Below are positions 50,706 to 60,192 of a stretch of 64,000 bases of DNA, in pieces. The translations under genes were made by a program, and so were the position numbers. Numbering within the stretch: the first letter of the stretch is position 1; each line of letters opens with the position of its first letter. The notes under the pieces are model-generated. The model did not search any database, had not been told where the DNA came from, and was given only the letters and a program-made list of their open reading frames with translations. Source of the stretch: Spirochaetota bacterium (lineage in GTDB: Bacteria; Spirochaetota; UBA4802; JAFGDQ01); assembly GCA_016932015.1 (NCBI GenBank), contig JAFGDQ010000063.1, forward strand, positions 1 to 64,000, in the 5' to 3' direction.

Positions 50706-51755
50706 TTATTCATAAGTCGTGTGCATCTTCGGATCAAAAGCCTCTCTGATAGCTTCACCGATAAACGTAACCATTGTCAGTACAATTACAAGTGCTGAAA
50801 TGACTGATATGCCTATCCAGGAAGCGCTTGTTGTAAACTCCGAGGCTTCGCTTAAAAGCTGTCCCCAGCTCGGGGTAGGGGGCGGCATGCCGAAACCGAG
50901 ATAGTCGAGAGCAGTAAGTGCTGTGATCCCGCTTGTAATTGAGAAAGGTATAAATGTTACGATTATTGAGATCGTATTCGGTATTATATGTTTGAAAATT
51001 ATTCTGAAGTTCGAAGCGCCGAGTGCTTTTGCTGCAAGAACGTATTCTCTCTCTTTTTCTTTATAGGTTGCTGTACGCATGTACCATGTCATGCTTATCC
51101 ATCCGAAAAATATCATGATCAGCAGCAGCGATGAAAAGCTTGGAATGATTATTGATGAAATGATTATTATTGCATACAGGTAGGGAACGTTGCTCCATAT
51201 TTCGATTATGCGCTGGAAGAACAGATCGAATTTTCCGCCGATATAGCCCATGAGGCATCCGATGGATATGCCTGTTATGTAGTTCGCAATCAGCAGTATA
51301 AGGGAAAAGAAAATTGCTATTCTGAATCCGTAAACAAGTCTTGCCGCAATGTCGCGCCCGGTTTTGTCTGTGCCGAAGTAGTGTTTTTCCTCAAAAGAAG
51401 GGGGAAAGGGCGGATAAGCATTATCTTTAAGGTCTGTTTCAAATGCGTTATACGGAACCAGTGGAAGTATTACATAATTATCACTACCGGTGTTATGAAA
51501 AATTTTATCAAGCTCCCTGTAGTTTGTTTCATATTCATAGTCAAGGCCGAATACTTTGCCCGGAATTATATCGCCGTACGCGGGAAAATAAAATTCGCCG
51601 TTATATCTTACAAGCAGCGCGCGGTTGTTTACAAACAGTTCTGCGGACAATGAAAATATGATAAGAATAATGAATATTATCAGTGAGAAATACCCTCTCT
51701 TTATGGACCTGAATCTGTTAAACTGTTTAATTGTCAGCGGGTTGAAATTGAACAT
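50706..51755 (-). CDS. Peptide ABC transporter permease (YejE/DppC-like)
   Basis: HYFGTDKTGRDIAARLVYGFRIAIFFSL; YVLAAKALGASNFRIIFKHIIPNTISIIV. Confidence 0.93.
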   Translation of the reverse strand: MFNFNPLTIKQFNRFRSIKRGYFSLIIFIILIIFSLSAELFVNNRALLVRYNGEFYFPAYGDIIPGKVFGLDYEYETNYRELDKIFHNTGSDNYVILPLVPYNAFETDLKDNAYPPFPPSFEEKHYFGTDKTGRDIAARLVYGFRIAIFFSLILLIANYITGISIGCLMGYIGGKFDLFFQRIIEIWSNVPYLYAIIIISSIIIPSFSSLLLIMIFFGWISMTWYMRTATYKEKEREYVLAAKALGASNFRIIFKHIIPNTISIIVTFIPFSITSGITALTALDYLGFGMPPPTPSWGQLLSEASEFTTSASWIGISVISALVIVLTMVTFIGEAIREAFDPKMHTTYE

Positions 51756-51764
51756 ATCGAAGTC

Positions 51765-52781
51765 CTAATCAAACTGAACTCTTGGGTCCACAAGGGCCAC
51801 GCAAATATCCGAAAGAATGTTTCCTGTCATAAAAAGCAGTGAAGATATTACCAGAATACCCATGACCACAGGGTAGTCTCTTTCAATAACGGATTCCAGG
51901 CCGAGCAGGCCCATGCCGTCAATATTGAATATTTTTTCAACAAGATATGATCCCATCAGTATAAGGGATACGTTATTTCCGAAATGTGTTGCGAGCGGAA
52001 TAAGGCTGTTCCTGAAAGCGTGCCTGAAAACCGCTTTTTTGAAAGGCAGTCCTTTTGCAATTGCGGTTCTTACGAAATCGGAAGCGAGATGATCCATGAG
52101 TGAATTTTTCATCATAAAAGTCATTACAGCAAAACTTCCCGCCATATAGGCGGTAAGAGGCAGAACTGCATGATAAAAAATATCCGCGATTTTTTCAAGG
52201 ATTCCCATAGCATAAAAATTGTCGCTTGTAAATCCGCCCAGAGGAAAAATATCCAGCCATGATGAAAACACGATCAGCAGAATGATTGCTACCACGTAAT
52301 TGGGTATAGCGTATCCCACGAAAACAAGTACAGAGGAAAAATTGTCGATCACGGTTCTGTGTTTGATTGCCTTGATGATTCCCAGAGGAATACATACTCC
52401 ATAGCTTAAGATCATTGCCATAATACCGTAAAAAAGGGAGACAGGGAGTTTGCTTTTAATGATATCCCATACAGGTTCATAATATCTTGTAGAAGAACCG
52501 AGATCAAGCTTTACAACTTTTCCAAGCCAGTGGAAATAGCTTACCAGGACAGGCTTGTCAAAGCCGTAATATTTTTTCAGTTCGTTTATCTGGCCTTCCG
52601 AAAGGGGGCTCGTGCTTCCCCTGCCTGCTCCTGACATTGAAGAAGAAGCCTGCTGCGCCTGTGCAAGCATACGTTCAACCGGCCCGCCGGGGACAAAACG
52701 TGTTATCGCAAAAACCATTAATGTAATACCAATGAATGTAGGTATTATTAGTATAAGTCTTCGAATAAAATAGGCTTTCAT
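51765..52781 (-). CDS. Peptide ABC transporter permease (YejB/DppB-like)
   Basis: MKAYFIRRLILIIPTFIGITLMVFAITRFVPGGPVERMLAQ; DFVRTAIAKGLPFKKAVFRHAFRNSLIP. Confidence 0.93.
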   Translation of the reverse strand: MKAYFIRRLILIIPTFIGITLMVFAITRFVPGGPVERMLAQAQQASSSMSGAGRGSTSPLSEGQINELKKYYGFDKPVLVSYFHWLGKVVKLDLGSSTRYYEPVWDIIKSKLPVSLFYGIMAMILSYGVCIPLGIIKAIKHRTVIDNFSSVLVFVGYAIPNYVVAIILLIVFSSWLDIFPLGGFTSDNFYAMGILEKIADIFYHAVLPLTAYMAGSFAVMTFMMKNSLMDHLASDFVRTAIAKGLPFKKAVFRHAFRNSLIPLATHFGNNVSLILMGSYLVEKIFNIDGMGLLGLESVIERDYPVVMGILVISSLLFMTGNILSDICVALVDPRVQFD

Positions 52782-53079
52782 TTAGAGAATATTCCCCGGG
52801 AAAAATGGCATTTGCATAAAATTTTTAAGCATGCAGGGGGCATAGTGTCAAGAGATATTTGCCGGTGAATTATTATGTAACTATTCAGTTATTTCCGCGT
52901 ATAAACTGATAATTGCTGAATAGTACCGATATTTTTTATAGTATTATATATAAGGAAAAAAGAAAATATAATTGTCAAAAATAGCAGTTTATGCTATAAT
53001 TAACGTGCATTAAGTTTTTGTAAAAGACGGATGTAATAAAAAATAAATTTTTAATATGATAAAAAGTATAGAATAATAA

Positions 53080-54303
53080 ATGGCTACTGAAAGGCTTAAA
53101 ATAGATTTAACATACCTGGGACCGGATAGTGTTTTAATCTATCCCATTTTTTCCAATGCCGGAGAAAAAATTTTAGAGGCAAGAACGCCTCTTTCCAATG
53201 AAAAAATAACGAATATTATTGAAAAACACGGTAAAATTGTCTATTATTCTTTTTCAGAGGATATGGGCAATATTCCCAATCACCGTATTTACAGCGCCTT
53301 AAATAAATCCCGCGAAATAATGGATGAAATAGTTAAGACCGACCAGATCAGCAAAGCCAGGTATAAGGAATCTGAAGAACTGGTTGAGGTTATGCTGAAT
53401 GACCTCGTCGCATCTGAAACAGATACAATTAAACTTTTAAAGGACCTGAATTCCTTTGATGATTATACATATAATCATTCAGTAAATGTTCTGCTTCTTG
53501 TTTCTGTTTTTTCACATAAATTAAAAAGATTCAGCCTTGATGAGCTTAAGTCCATGCTCTTGGGCGCATTCCTCCATGATATAGGGAAAATGAAACTTGA
53601 TAAGCAGCTGTTAAATAAAAGAGGAAAGCTGGATGTAACTGAATATCAGAAAATGAAAAGGCATCCTCAACTGGGTTATGAAATAATCAAGAATATAGAT
53701 GCAAGTAATAAAATAGTGCAGCAGTGCATACTTTTCCATCACGAAAAATTCAACAATAAGGGATATTACGGGCTGCCGTATGAAAATTTACCATTATATC
53801 CCAAGATTATTTCAATCTGTGATGTATTTGACGCGCTGACATCAAAAAGGCCTTACAGAAGCGCTGCAAGCCCTGCGGATGCTTTAAAAATAATACTCAA
53901 TTCAATAAATAATCATTTTGATTATGATTTGATAAGCAAATTCGTAAATATACTCGGGCCTTTTCTTAATAACACCAGGCATTTTTACGGCAAACACGAA
54001 ATCTGCGAATTAAATACCAATGAACTGGCATTGATTATCAAACTTGGTGAAAAGGATATTCTGAAACCTGAGGTAATTGTATTCTGCAAATTTCAGAAAA
54101 GCAGAAGCAGGATCAATGTTAAATTTTATGATAAGCCTTTTAAGGTCAATCTTGAAGATGACAAGCTTAGAATAATGATAAATGTACTTTCAAATGAGTA
54201 TCAGGTTTATTCGCTCAAAAACAAGCTTCTGGAAAAAAGTCTCTTGAGAGTGGTAAAGATGGATACATTGTCTCTTATAGATGAAGAAGCTGAAGTACAC
54301 TGA
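53080..54303 (+). CDS. HD-GYP-type domain protein (variant GYP motif)
   Basis: HDIGKMKLDKQLLNKRGKLDVTEYQKMKRHPQLGYEII; HHEKFNNKGYYGLP; VFDALTSKRPYR. Confidence 0.88.
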   Translation: MATERLKIDLTYLGPDSVLIYPIFSNAGEKILEARTPLSNEKITNIIEKHGKIVYYSFSEDMGNIPNHRIYSALNKSREIMDEIVKTDQISKARYKESEELVEVMLNDLVASETDTIKLLKDLNSFDDYTYNHSVNVLLLVSVFSHKLKRFSLDELKSMLLGAFLHDIGKMKLDKQLLNKRGKLDVTEYQKMKRHPQLGYEIIKNIDASNKIVQQCILFHHEKFNNKGYYGLPYENLPLYPKIISICDVFDALTSKRPYRSAASPADALKIILNSINNHFDYDLISKFVNILGPFLNNTRHFYGKHEICELNTNELALIIKLGEKDILKPEVIVFCKFQKSRSRINVKFYDKPFKVNLEDDKLRIMINVLSNEYQVYSLKNKLLEKSLLRVVKMDTLSLIDEEAEVH

Positions 54304-54503
54304 TAATTGTTTCAGCCCTCCAAAATATAATTTTTTGCAGTAAAATTAAGATCACTGAAAATTATTTAAAGGAATAGTAATCACTATTATGTTAAAGCGG
54401 TTTTCCATATCTCCGGATAAAACTTCATCCTTTAATGTCCGTCTCTGCAGTATTCCCTGAAAATATATTTGTTGACATGCCTGCTTAATTTCAAAGTATT
54501 TGT

Positions 54504-55385
54504 TTGCTGAAAAAAATGAAAAGAATATATCTATTAATAATATTACTGCTGACATTTTCTTCCGGATGTACGGAAGGTACTGATCCGTCTCTTTTAAAAG
54601 GGCATGACATTCCTGCTGTACAGCCTGAAAGAATTATTTCGCTTGCTCCGGCTATTACTGAAGAACTTTATCTGCTCGGCGCGCAGAATATTCTGATTGC
54701 CAATACATATTACTGCAAGCGGCCTGATGATGCTGTAAAGAAAGAAAAGATCGGCAATTTAAAGAATTTTGATATTGAACTTATTCTGGAACTGAAACCT
54801 GATTTAATTCTCTGTACAATGCTTGCAAACAGGAACAAGACAACAAAGCTGAAGCAGCTTGGAATTAAGGTTGTTGAGTTCCCGCCTCCGACAAGTTTTG
54901 ATGAGATCTGCGAAAATTTCCTGAACCTTGGAAAGACCATTGGTAAAAAAGAAAAAGCGGAAGAAATTATTTCAGATATAAGGGGCAGGATTGATGTCAT
55001 AAAAAACCGCACAGCTAAATTGCCCTCTAAAAAGATATTTATGCAGATCGGAGCCAACCCTCTTGTAACTGTTCATAGGGATTATTTTATTAATGATTAT
55101 ATAAAATACAGCGGCGGAATAAACATAGCGGGAAATGCGGCATCCAATCGTTATAACAGGGAAAATGTTCTGTTGGGAAATCCTGATGTGATAGTTATTG
55201 TAAATATGGGAATCGCGAGTGATGAAGAGAAAAAATTGTGGGAGAAATATACAACCATTACAGCGGTCAGGAATAAGGATATTTATGTAGTGGATTCTGA
55301 CGTATTCTGCAATCCTACTATCAGCACGTTTTTTGAATCTTTGAAAATACTGACCGGGTTTCTTCATCCGGAGCTGGAAATATAA
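54504..55385 (+). CDS. btuF: Corrinoid/iron-chelate ABC transporter substrate-binding lipoprotein (BtuF-like)
   Basis: Lipobox SSGC; RIISLAPAITEELYLLGAQNILIANTYYCKRPDDAVKKEKIGNLKNFDIELILELKPDLIL; next to BtuC/BtuD-like genes. Confidence 0.75.
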   Translation: MLKKMKRIYLLIILLLTFSSGCTEGTDPSLLKGHDIPAVQPERIISLAPAITEELYLLGAQNILIANTYYCKRPDDAVKKEKIGNLKNFDIELILELKPDLILCTMLANRNKTTKLKQLGIKVVEFPPPTSFDEICENFLNLGKTIGKKEKAEEIISDIRGRIDVIKNRTAKLPSKKIFMQIGANPLVTVHRDYFINDYIKYSGGINIAGNAASNRYNRENVLLGNPDVIVIVNMGIASDEEKKLWEKYTTITAVRNKDIYVVDSDVFCNPTISTFFESLKILTGFLHPELEI

Positions 55386-55459
55386 CTCTTTTTAATAGGT
55401 TAGTTAAGAAATTATTGCATTGTTACAGGATTTCGTTCAGTTCAGACACTGTGTCTGCG

Positions 55460-55587
55460 ATGGAAGGACAGGTCACAGGGCTTGAAGGAGATACAGACAT
55501 ACCTGGAAGGACTGCTCACCAGGCTGGAATGACAGGTGAATAGTCTGGAAGGACGGCAAATTCAGCTGGAATGGAGTGCGTTTATGC
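55460..55587. repeat. Six imperfect tandem units (TGGAAGGAC-like) at 21-22 bp period
   Basis: Unit starts at 55461, 55482, 55504, 55525, 55546, 55567. Confidence 0.8.
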
Positions 55588-55602
55588 CGGATGAAAATCC
55601 GG
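55587..55602 (+). other. Small hairpin with GAAA tetraloop upstream of the btuC-like gene
   Basis: CCGGAT-GAAA-ATCCGG. Confidence 0.5.
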
Positions 55603-55663
55603 ATATTTAATAAATAAATTTATAGAAGATATATATAGAAACAATTACCCTGAAATAATCAAA

Positions 55664-56680
55664 ATGAGTATAAGAAAAAAAAAGAAATGGGCGCTCCTGC
55701 TGGCAGGTATTGTACTGGCTTTATTCATAATATCTTTTCTGTCGCTGGTAATAGGAACTAAGGATATTAAAATTACCGACGTCTTCTCAATTGCGCTTAA
55801 CGGGAAAGGTACTACGGAATACAGCATACTGTTTGATATCCGTCTGCCGAGAATCCTGATGGGGTTCGCGATAGGCGGGGCGCTGAGTCTGGCCGGAGCA
55901 ATACTGCAGGGTATTTTCCGCAATCCTCTTGTTGAACCGTATACTCTTGGTATTTCAGGAGGTGCCACTCTCGGAGTAAGCCTTAATCTTGTTTTCGGCA
56001 TAAGCCGTTCTTTCGGAATCCTTTCAATGCCTCTGTTCGGATTTCTGGGGGCATTTTTCGTTATTCTTATATTATATTCTCTCAGCCTTAAAAAGGGTGT
56101 TATAAAGATGAACGGCCTGCTGCTGACAGGTGTTATGATAAGCTTTGTTTCATCAAGCCTGCTGATGCTGCTTCAGTCCATTACCACTGCAGAAGACCTT
56201 CAGGGCATTATATTCTGGATTATGGGCTCTCTTGATGAGTCAAACTGGCTTCTTATTAAAATGTGCCTGTGTGTTTCTATAGCGGGGCTTCTTCTATCAT
56301 ATATATTATGCCTTGACCTTAATGCTCTTGCTCTCGGAGAAGAGGAGGCGCTGCATCTCGGCATTTCAGTCGAAAGGTCCAAGCGTTTTTTCTTCATCAT
56401 TGCCTCGGTTCTTACAGGACTAAGCGTATCGCTTGCCGGAGTAATTGCTTTTGTAGGCCTTATTGTACCGCATTTTCTTCGCATGTTTATTGGCGGTGAT
56501 CACAGGATACTGCTGGTTTCCTCCTATCTCGCGGGAGCAGGGTTTCTGATTTTCTGCGATACTCTTTCAAGAACAATAGCTGCCCCTCTGGAACTGCCGG
56601 TGGGAGTTGTTACAGGGATTATTGGCGGCAGCTTTTTTGTTTATGCTATAAGCAGAAGGGGGCTCCTGTGGGAGAACTGA
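55664..56680 (+). CDS. btuC: FecCD/BtuC-family ABC permease
   Basis: RLPRILMGFAIGGALSLAGAILQGIFRNPLVEPYTLGISGGATLG; AGVIAFVGLIVPHFLRMFIGGDHR. Confidence 0.85.
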   Translation: MSIRKKKKWALLLAGIVLALFIISFLSLVIGTKDIKITDVFSIALNGKGTTEYSILFDIRLPRILMGFAIGGALSLAGAILQGIFRNPLVEPYTLGISGGATLGVSLNLVFGISRSFGILSMPLFGFLGAFFVILILYSLSLKKGVIKMNGLLLTGVMISFVSSSLLMLLQSITTAEDLQGIIFWIMGSLDESNWLLIKMCLCVSIAGLLLSYILCLDLNALALGEEEALHLGISVERSKRFFFIIASVLTGLSVSLAGVIAFVGLIVPHFLRMFIGGDHRILLVSSYLAGAGFLIFCDTLSRTIAAPLELPVGVVTGIIGGSFFVYAISRRGLLWEN

Positions 56681-57474
56681 TTCTTGAAATAAATGGCCTG
56701 TCCTGCGGTTACGGTACTGAAGATATTCTGCATGATATAAATTTTACCGTGAGTAAAGGCGATATTGTCAGCATAATCGGCCCCAACGGTTCCGGAAAAA
56801 CCACTCTATTCAGGGCCCTGACCAGAATTCTAAAGCCTTCAGCCGGGAAGATTTTTTTTCAGGGAAAGGATCTAGGTCATATGACTTACAGGGAGATGGC
56901 AAAAAAGATTGCGGTCGTTTCCCAGGAGATTGAATCCGCATGGCTGACTGTTGAGGAATATATTATGATGGGAAGGATTCCGTATTTTGAGAGGTATCAG
57001 TTCTTTGAAACAAGCGATGATATTTCCATAACGGAAAGATACATGAAAATGACAGGAGTCGATCATCTTCGGAAGAAGTCTATGAGTGAAATCAGCGGCG
57101 GGGAACGGCAGCTGGTGGCTATAACAAAAGCTCTTACTCAGGAACCGGAATTGCTCCTTCTGGATGAACCTACTTCACATCTTGACATTACACATCAGGT
57201 GGGAATACTTGATCTTGTAAAAAAGCTTAATTCGGAATACGGCATTACTGTTATTATGATTGTGCATGACCTTAATCTTGCGAGTGAATACTGCAATAAA
57301 CTGATAATGATCAGCAGCGGATCCGTATATAATCAGGGAACTCCGCAGGATGTCATTACATATGAGGCACTTGAGGAAGTTTATAACACGGTGGTTATTG
57401 TTGAAAAAAATCCTCTCTCAGACAAGCCTTATGTACTGCTTGTATCTGAAGAGGACAGAAAAAGATTTTTGTAA
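56668..57474 (+). CDS. btuD: ABC transporter ATP-binding protein (BtuD/FecE-like)
   Basis: IIGPNGSGKTTLFRALTRILKPSAG; ISGGERQLVAITKALTQEPELLLLDEPTSHLDI. Confidence 0.85.
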   Translation: MGELILEINGLSCGYGTEDILHDINFTVSKGDIVSIIGPNGSGKTTLFRALTRILKPSAGKIFFQGKDLGHMTYREMAKKIAVVSQEIESAWLTVEEYIMMGRIPYFERYQFFETSDDISITERYMKMTGVDHLRKKSMSEISGGERQLVAITKALTQEPELLLLDEPTSHLDITHQVGILDLVKKLNSEYGITVIMIVHDLNLASEYCNKLIMISSGSVYNQGTPQDVITYEALEEVYNTVVIVEKNPLSDKPYVLLVSEEDRKRFL

Positions 57475-57484
57475 TTAACCGGAC

Positions 57485-59578
57485 TCAGTATCCGGTTTTT
57501 ACCCTGTATACTGCTCCTGTCAATAATCCGGAAAGCGCTGTATTGAGCGGCGAATTTTTATCATTATCAATATTCACCCTGATCAGCCTGATGATTTTTT
57601 TGCCGTAAATTTTTTCCGCGATTGAGAGGCTCCATTCGTTGAAACAGGATACATTGCGAATCTGATTTTTTTTCCATGCATCGGACATTGCCAGTGCAGC
57701 TTCAAGGAAGCCTGCAATCTCTTTGTCCTGAATAGCAATCTCCATGCAGGCTGTCAGCTCATTGCGTTTATTTGCCGGTATTTTTTCACCGGCATACGCA
57801 GCAAGCTTTTGAATGGTTATCTTTCTTTCCCTGAGCCTGTCAAATACGGATCGTGAAGGCTTTACCTTGTTCTGCATACCGACTGCTTCAATAACGGCTG
57901 TGTAGACAGCTTTGCCGATCAGCTCGCCCATCTTTGTGTGTCCGCCCGTGGAATCCACGAACATGCCTTCGCCGCTTACAACTATGATATTGTCCGTGCC
58001 TGTCCCGGTTGCCTGATTATCAAGCGGCGTGTATGAGCTGCGGATATCCATATCCTGAAGCGCTGCTGTTTTTGCTTCTGTCGCTGTTACTATAGCGCGC
58101 GCCATTGCACCTCCGGACAGTCCGGTATTTGATAGAATTATCATATTGACGGTGCCGTGAGGGTAGTACTGTCCCTCGTCTCTGGACTGGCGCTGCGCGT
58201 TTCCCATGACTCCTGCGGTAACAAGCGCGTATACTTTAAAGTCTTTGTACTCTCTGGACACGACAGCGAGATTATCCAGGTCTGCTCCTGTCATGAGAAA
58301 ACTTGAAGAATCCGGTTCTGCGTTAACCGCATTGCATATTTTTTTCTCCAGCGATTCCAGGGTGATATTGTGCCCGTCATTCCATCTTGGAGGTGAAAGG
58401 AAGTGATTGCCGATTGTGTCGGCCTGTTTAAGGCCTGTAAGTGTTGAAAGGACATCAAATTTCTTTTTTAATTTTATGACCAGTGTCTTGTGCTCAAAAT
58501 CATCGACAGTTCCGTATTTAACGGAAGCATTGCTTACATAAGGAATATCAAGTTTGATCTGTTTTTTTCTTGTTGATCCGTCTTTCTTTAGGGGAGCTCC
58601 TGAAAAGTAAATATCTCCGTAAAGGCAGGCTGACAGATATTCGGCAAAGGCAGCGTAATTTACGGAAGGCCTGCATGTGTGATTGCAGTTAAAAGATCTG
58701 TGCTGCCTGTTTTTTACAGCGCTTACATCTTTCCAGCCTTTCAGGGAGCTGAGATCGGACCACATTTTTGCGGAATCGCCGCAGCTGTAAACAAACTGAG
58801 GGTCAAACTTTTTCCATTCCTCAAGGCTCAGCTGAACAGACTGGCCTTTCCTGCCTGTCTTAATCGGGATTCCTCCTGCTAACCTGACGGTCTCTATCTG
58901 AAAAGAATCATCTCCCGGAACCAGGAGCTTTTTTCCGTCAAAGCCCATCAGTCTGATTACCCTGAGGCGTTTGCTCTGCGGTACAGCAGATGCTTTTTTC
59001 TGAGTGCCGGCGATCTTCGCTTTCATTTCACTGATGATTTTTTCAGCGTTGTTTTCCTTGTGTAAAAGTCGGCCGATTATTTCTATATTTTTGTAAATGC
59101 TTTCAGGATTATTTGCTTCCAATATGATTACATGTGTGCCGGAATCTTTATATAACTCATGAACGTTCTTATGTATTGAGGCTGCTATAACAACATCCGG
59201 CTTTAGTGATTTTAATTTATCCGTGTCAGGAATGCGAAAGCCGCCTAATATTTCAGCTTTTTCCGCAACATACATATTCGAGTCATATACTGTCACACCT
59301 CTGAGCCTGTATTCAGGCTTTACTGCTTCTATAATTTCCGTTACTGCCGGTACAAGTGAAATTGCAACTGCCGGAATTCTTTTAAAATTTACCGGCTTGC
59401 CGTAAATGTCATAGAGAATATTGTTTTTATACTCTGATGCTGTACTGCCTGATTCATTATTGCATTCACATTCGGCAGCGGATACTGATGAAATAAAAAT
59501 ATTTACAGACTGAAAATTTAAAGTTAAAAAAACTGCTATTGCAGTAATCAGAATTTTATTGAAAATTTTCCGGTTCAT
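57485..59578 (-). CDS. cbiZ: Exported BtuF-like corrinoid-binding domain fused to adenosylcobinamide amidohydrolase (CbiZ)
   Basis: N-terminal signal peptide; PBP-like VAISLVPAVTEIIEAVKPEYRLRGVTVYD; CbiZ-like VTAGVMGNAQRQSRDEG...GTVNMIILSNTGLSGGAMARAIVTATEAKTAALQDMDIRSSYTPLDNQATGTGTDNIIVVSG. Confidence 0.85.
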   Translation of the reverse strand: MNRKIFNKILITAIAVFLTLNFQSVNIFISSVSAAECECNNESGSTASEYKNNILYDIYGKPVNFKRIPAVAISLVPAVTEIIEAVKPEYRLRGVTVYDSNMYVAEKAEILGGFRIPDTDKLKSLKPDVVIAASIHKNVHELYKDSGTHVIILEANNPESIYKNIEIIGRLLHKENNAEKIISEMKAKIAGTQKKASAVPQSKRLRVIRLMGFDGKKLLVPGDDSFQIETVRLAGGIPIKTGRKGQSVQLSLEEWKKFDPQFVYSCGDSAKMWSDLSSLKGWKDVSAVKNRQHRSFNCNHTCRPSVNYAAFAEYLSACLYGDIYFSGAPLKKDGSTRKKQIKLDIPYVSNASVKYGTVDDFEHKTLVIKLKKKFDVLSTLTGLKQADTIGNHFLSPPRWNDGHNITLESLEKKICNAVNAEPDSSSFLMTGADLDNLAVVSREYKDFKVYALVTAGVMGNAQRQSRDEGQYYPHGTVNMIILSNTGLSGGAMARAIVTATEAKTAALQDMDIRSSYTPLDNQATGTGTDNIIVVSGEGMFVDSTGGHTKMGELIGKAVYTAVIEAVGMQNKVKPSRSVFDRLRERKITIQKLAAYAGEKIPANKRNELTACMEIAIQDKEIAGFLEAALAMSDAWKKNQIRNVSCFNEWSLSIAEKIYGKKIIRLIRVNIDNDKNSPLNTALSGLLTGAVYRVKTGY

Positions 59579-60192
59579 TTAATATTTCCTTAAGCTGGAT
59601 TATTTTAAATTACAAATCCCCGGTACGGATTAATCTGAGGATTCAGTTTAAGTTTGTTACAGATGTTTGAATGTAATCTCTGACAATTAAAGCTATAGCA
59701 TAAAACTATTGCTATAAAACAATAATGCAGAATTATCTGCAGTGGTTTTTAGACTATTGAAAATTAAAATAGGAACAAATTAATATTTATAGAAACAGGA
59801 ACAATTGAAAATAATGTCAAGAGATATTATTCAGGTGTTAAATGTAAAATCGATTGTGCTGGAATTATTTTATGTGTGGCTCTGAAATTTTAGATCAGCA
59901 TTATTAATAATTCATTTAAAATATGGCTACCGGTAATTATAATTTTCTTGTAATTTTGAGTTTTATCAAACATAATTCCGGTATGATCATATGTTTTGTT
60001 TTTTTATTCCTTCTTTTGAGAAACGGCTTTTGTTTATTGATTGATAACAGCTGAATAGTTACAATAGAAAGATAAAAAAAGAGTTGAAAACAATAGTGTA
60101 ATTATTACAATATTGTTGTTGTTTTATACTTATGATGTAGAAGTCTTTAGTTTCGCATCAGCATTGAAAAAATATTTTTACAGGAGGTTCAT

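Noticed and set aside
52844-59834. Shared 14-mer TGTCAAGAGATATT at ~52846 and ~59815
   Set aside because: On the minus strand both contain TTGACA, a likely -35 box upstream of the yejB-like and CbiZ genes; the extra matching bases are probably chance in AT-rich DNA.
54304-60190. Cobalamin riboswitch near the BtuFCD/CbiZ genes
   Set aside because: No convincing B12-box (GCCACTG) sequence was seen in the intergenic regions on either strand by eye; cmsearch would be needed.
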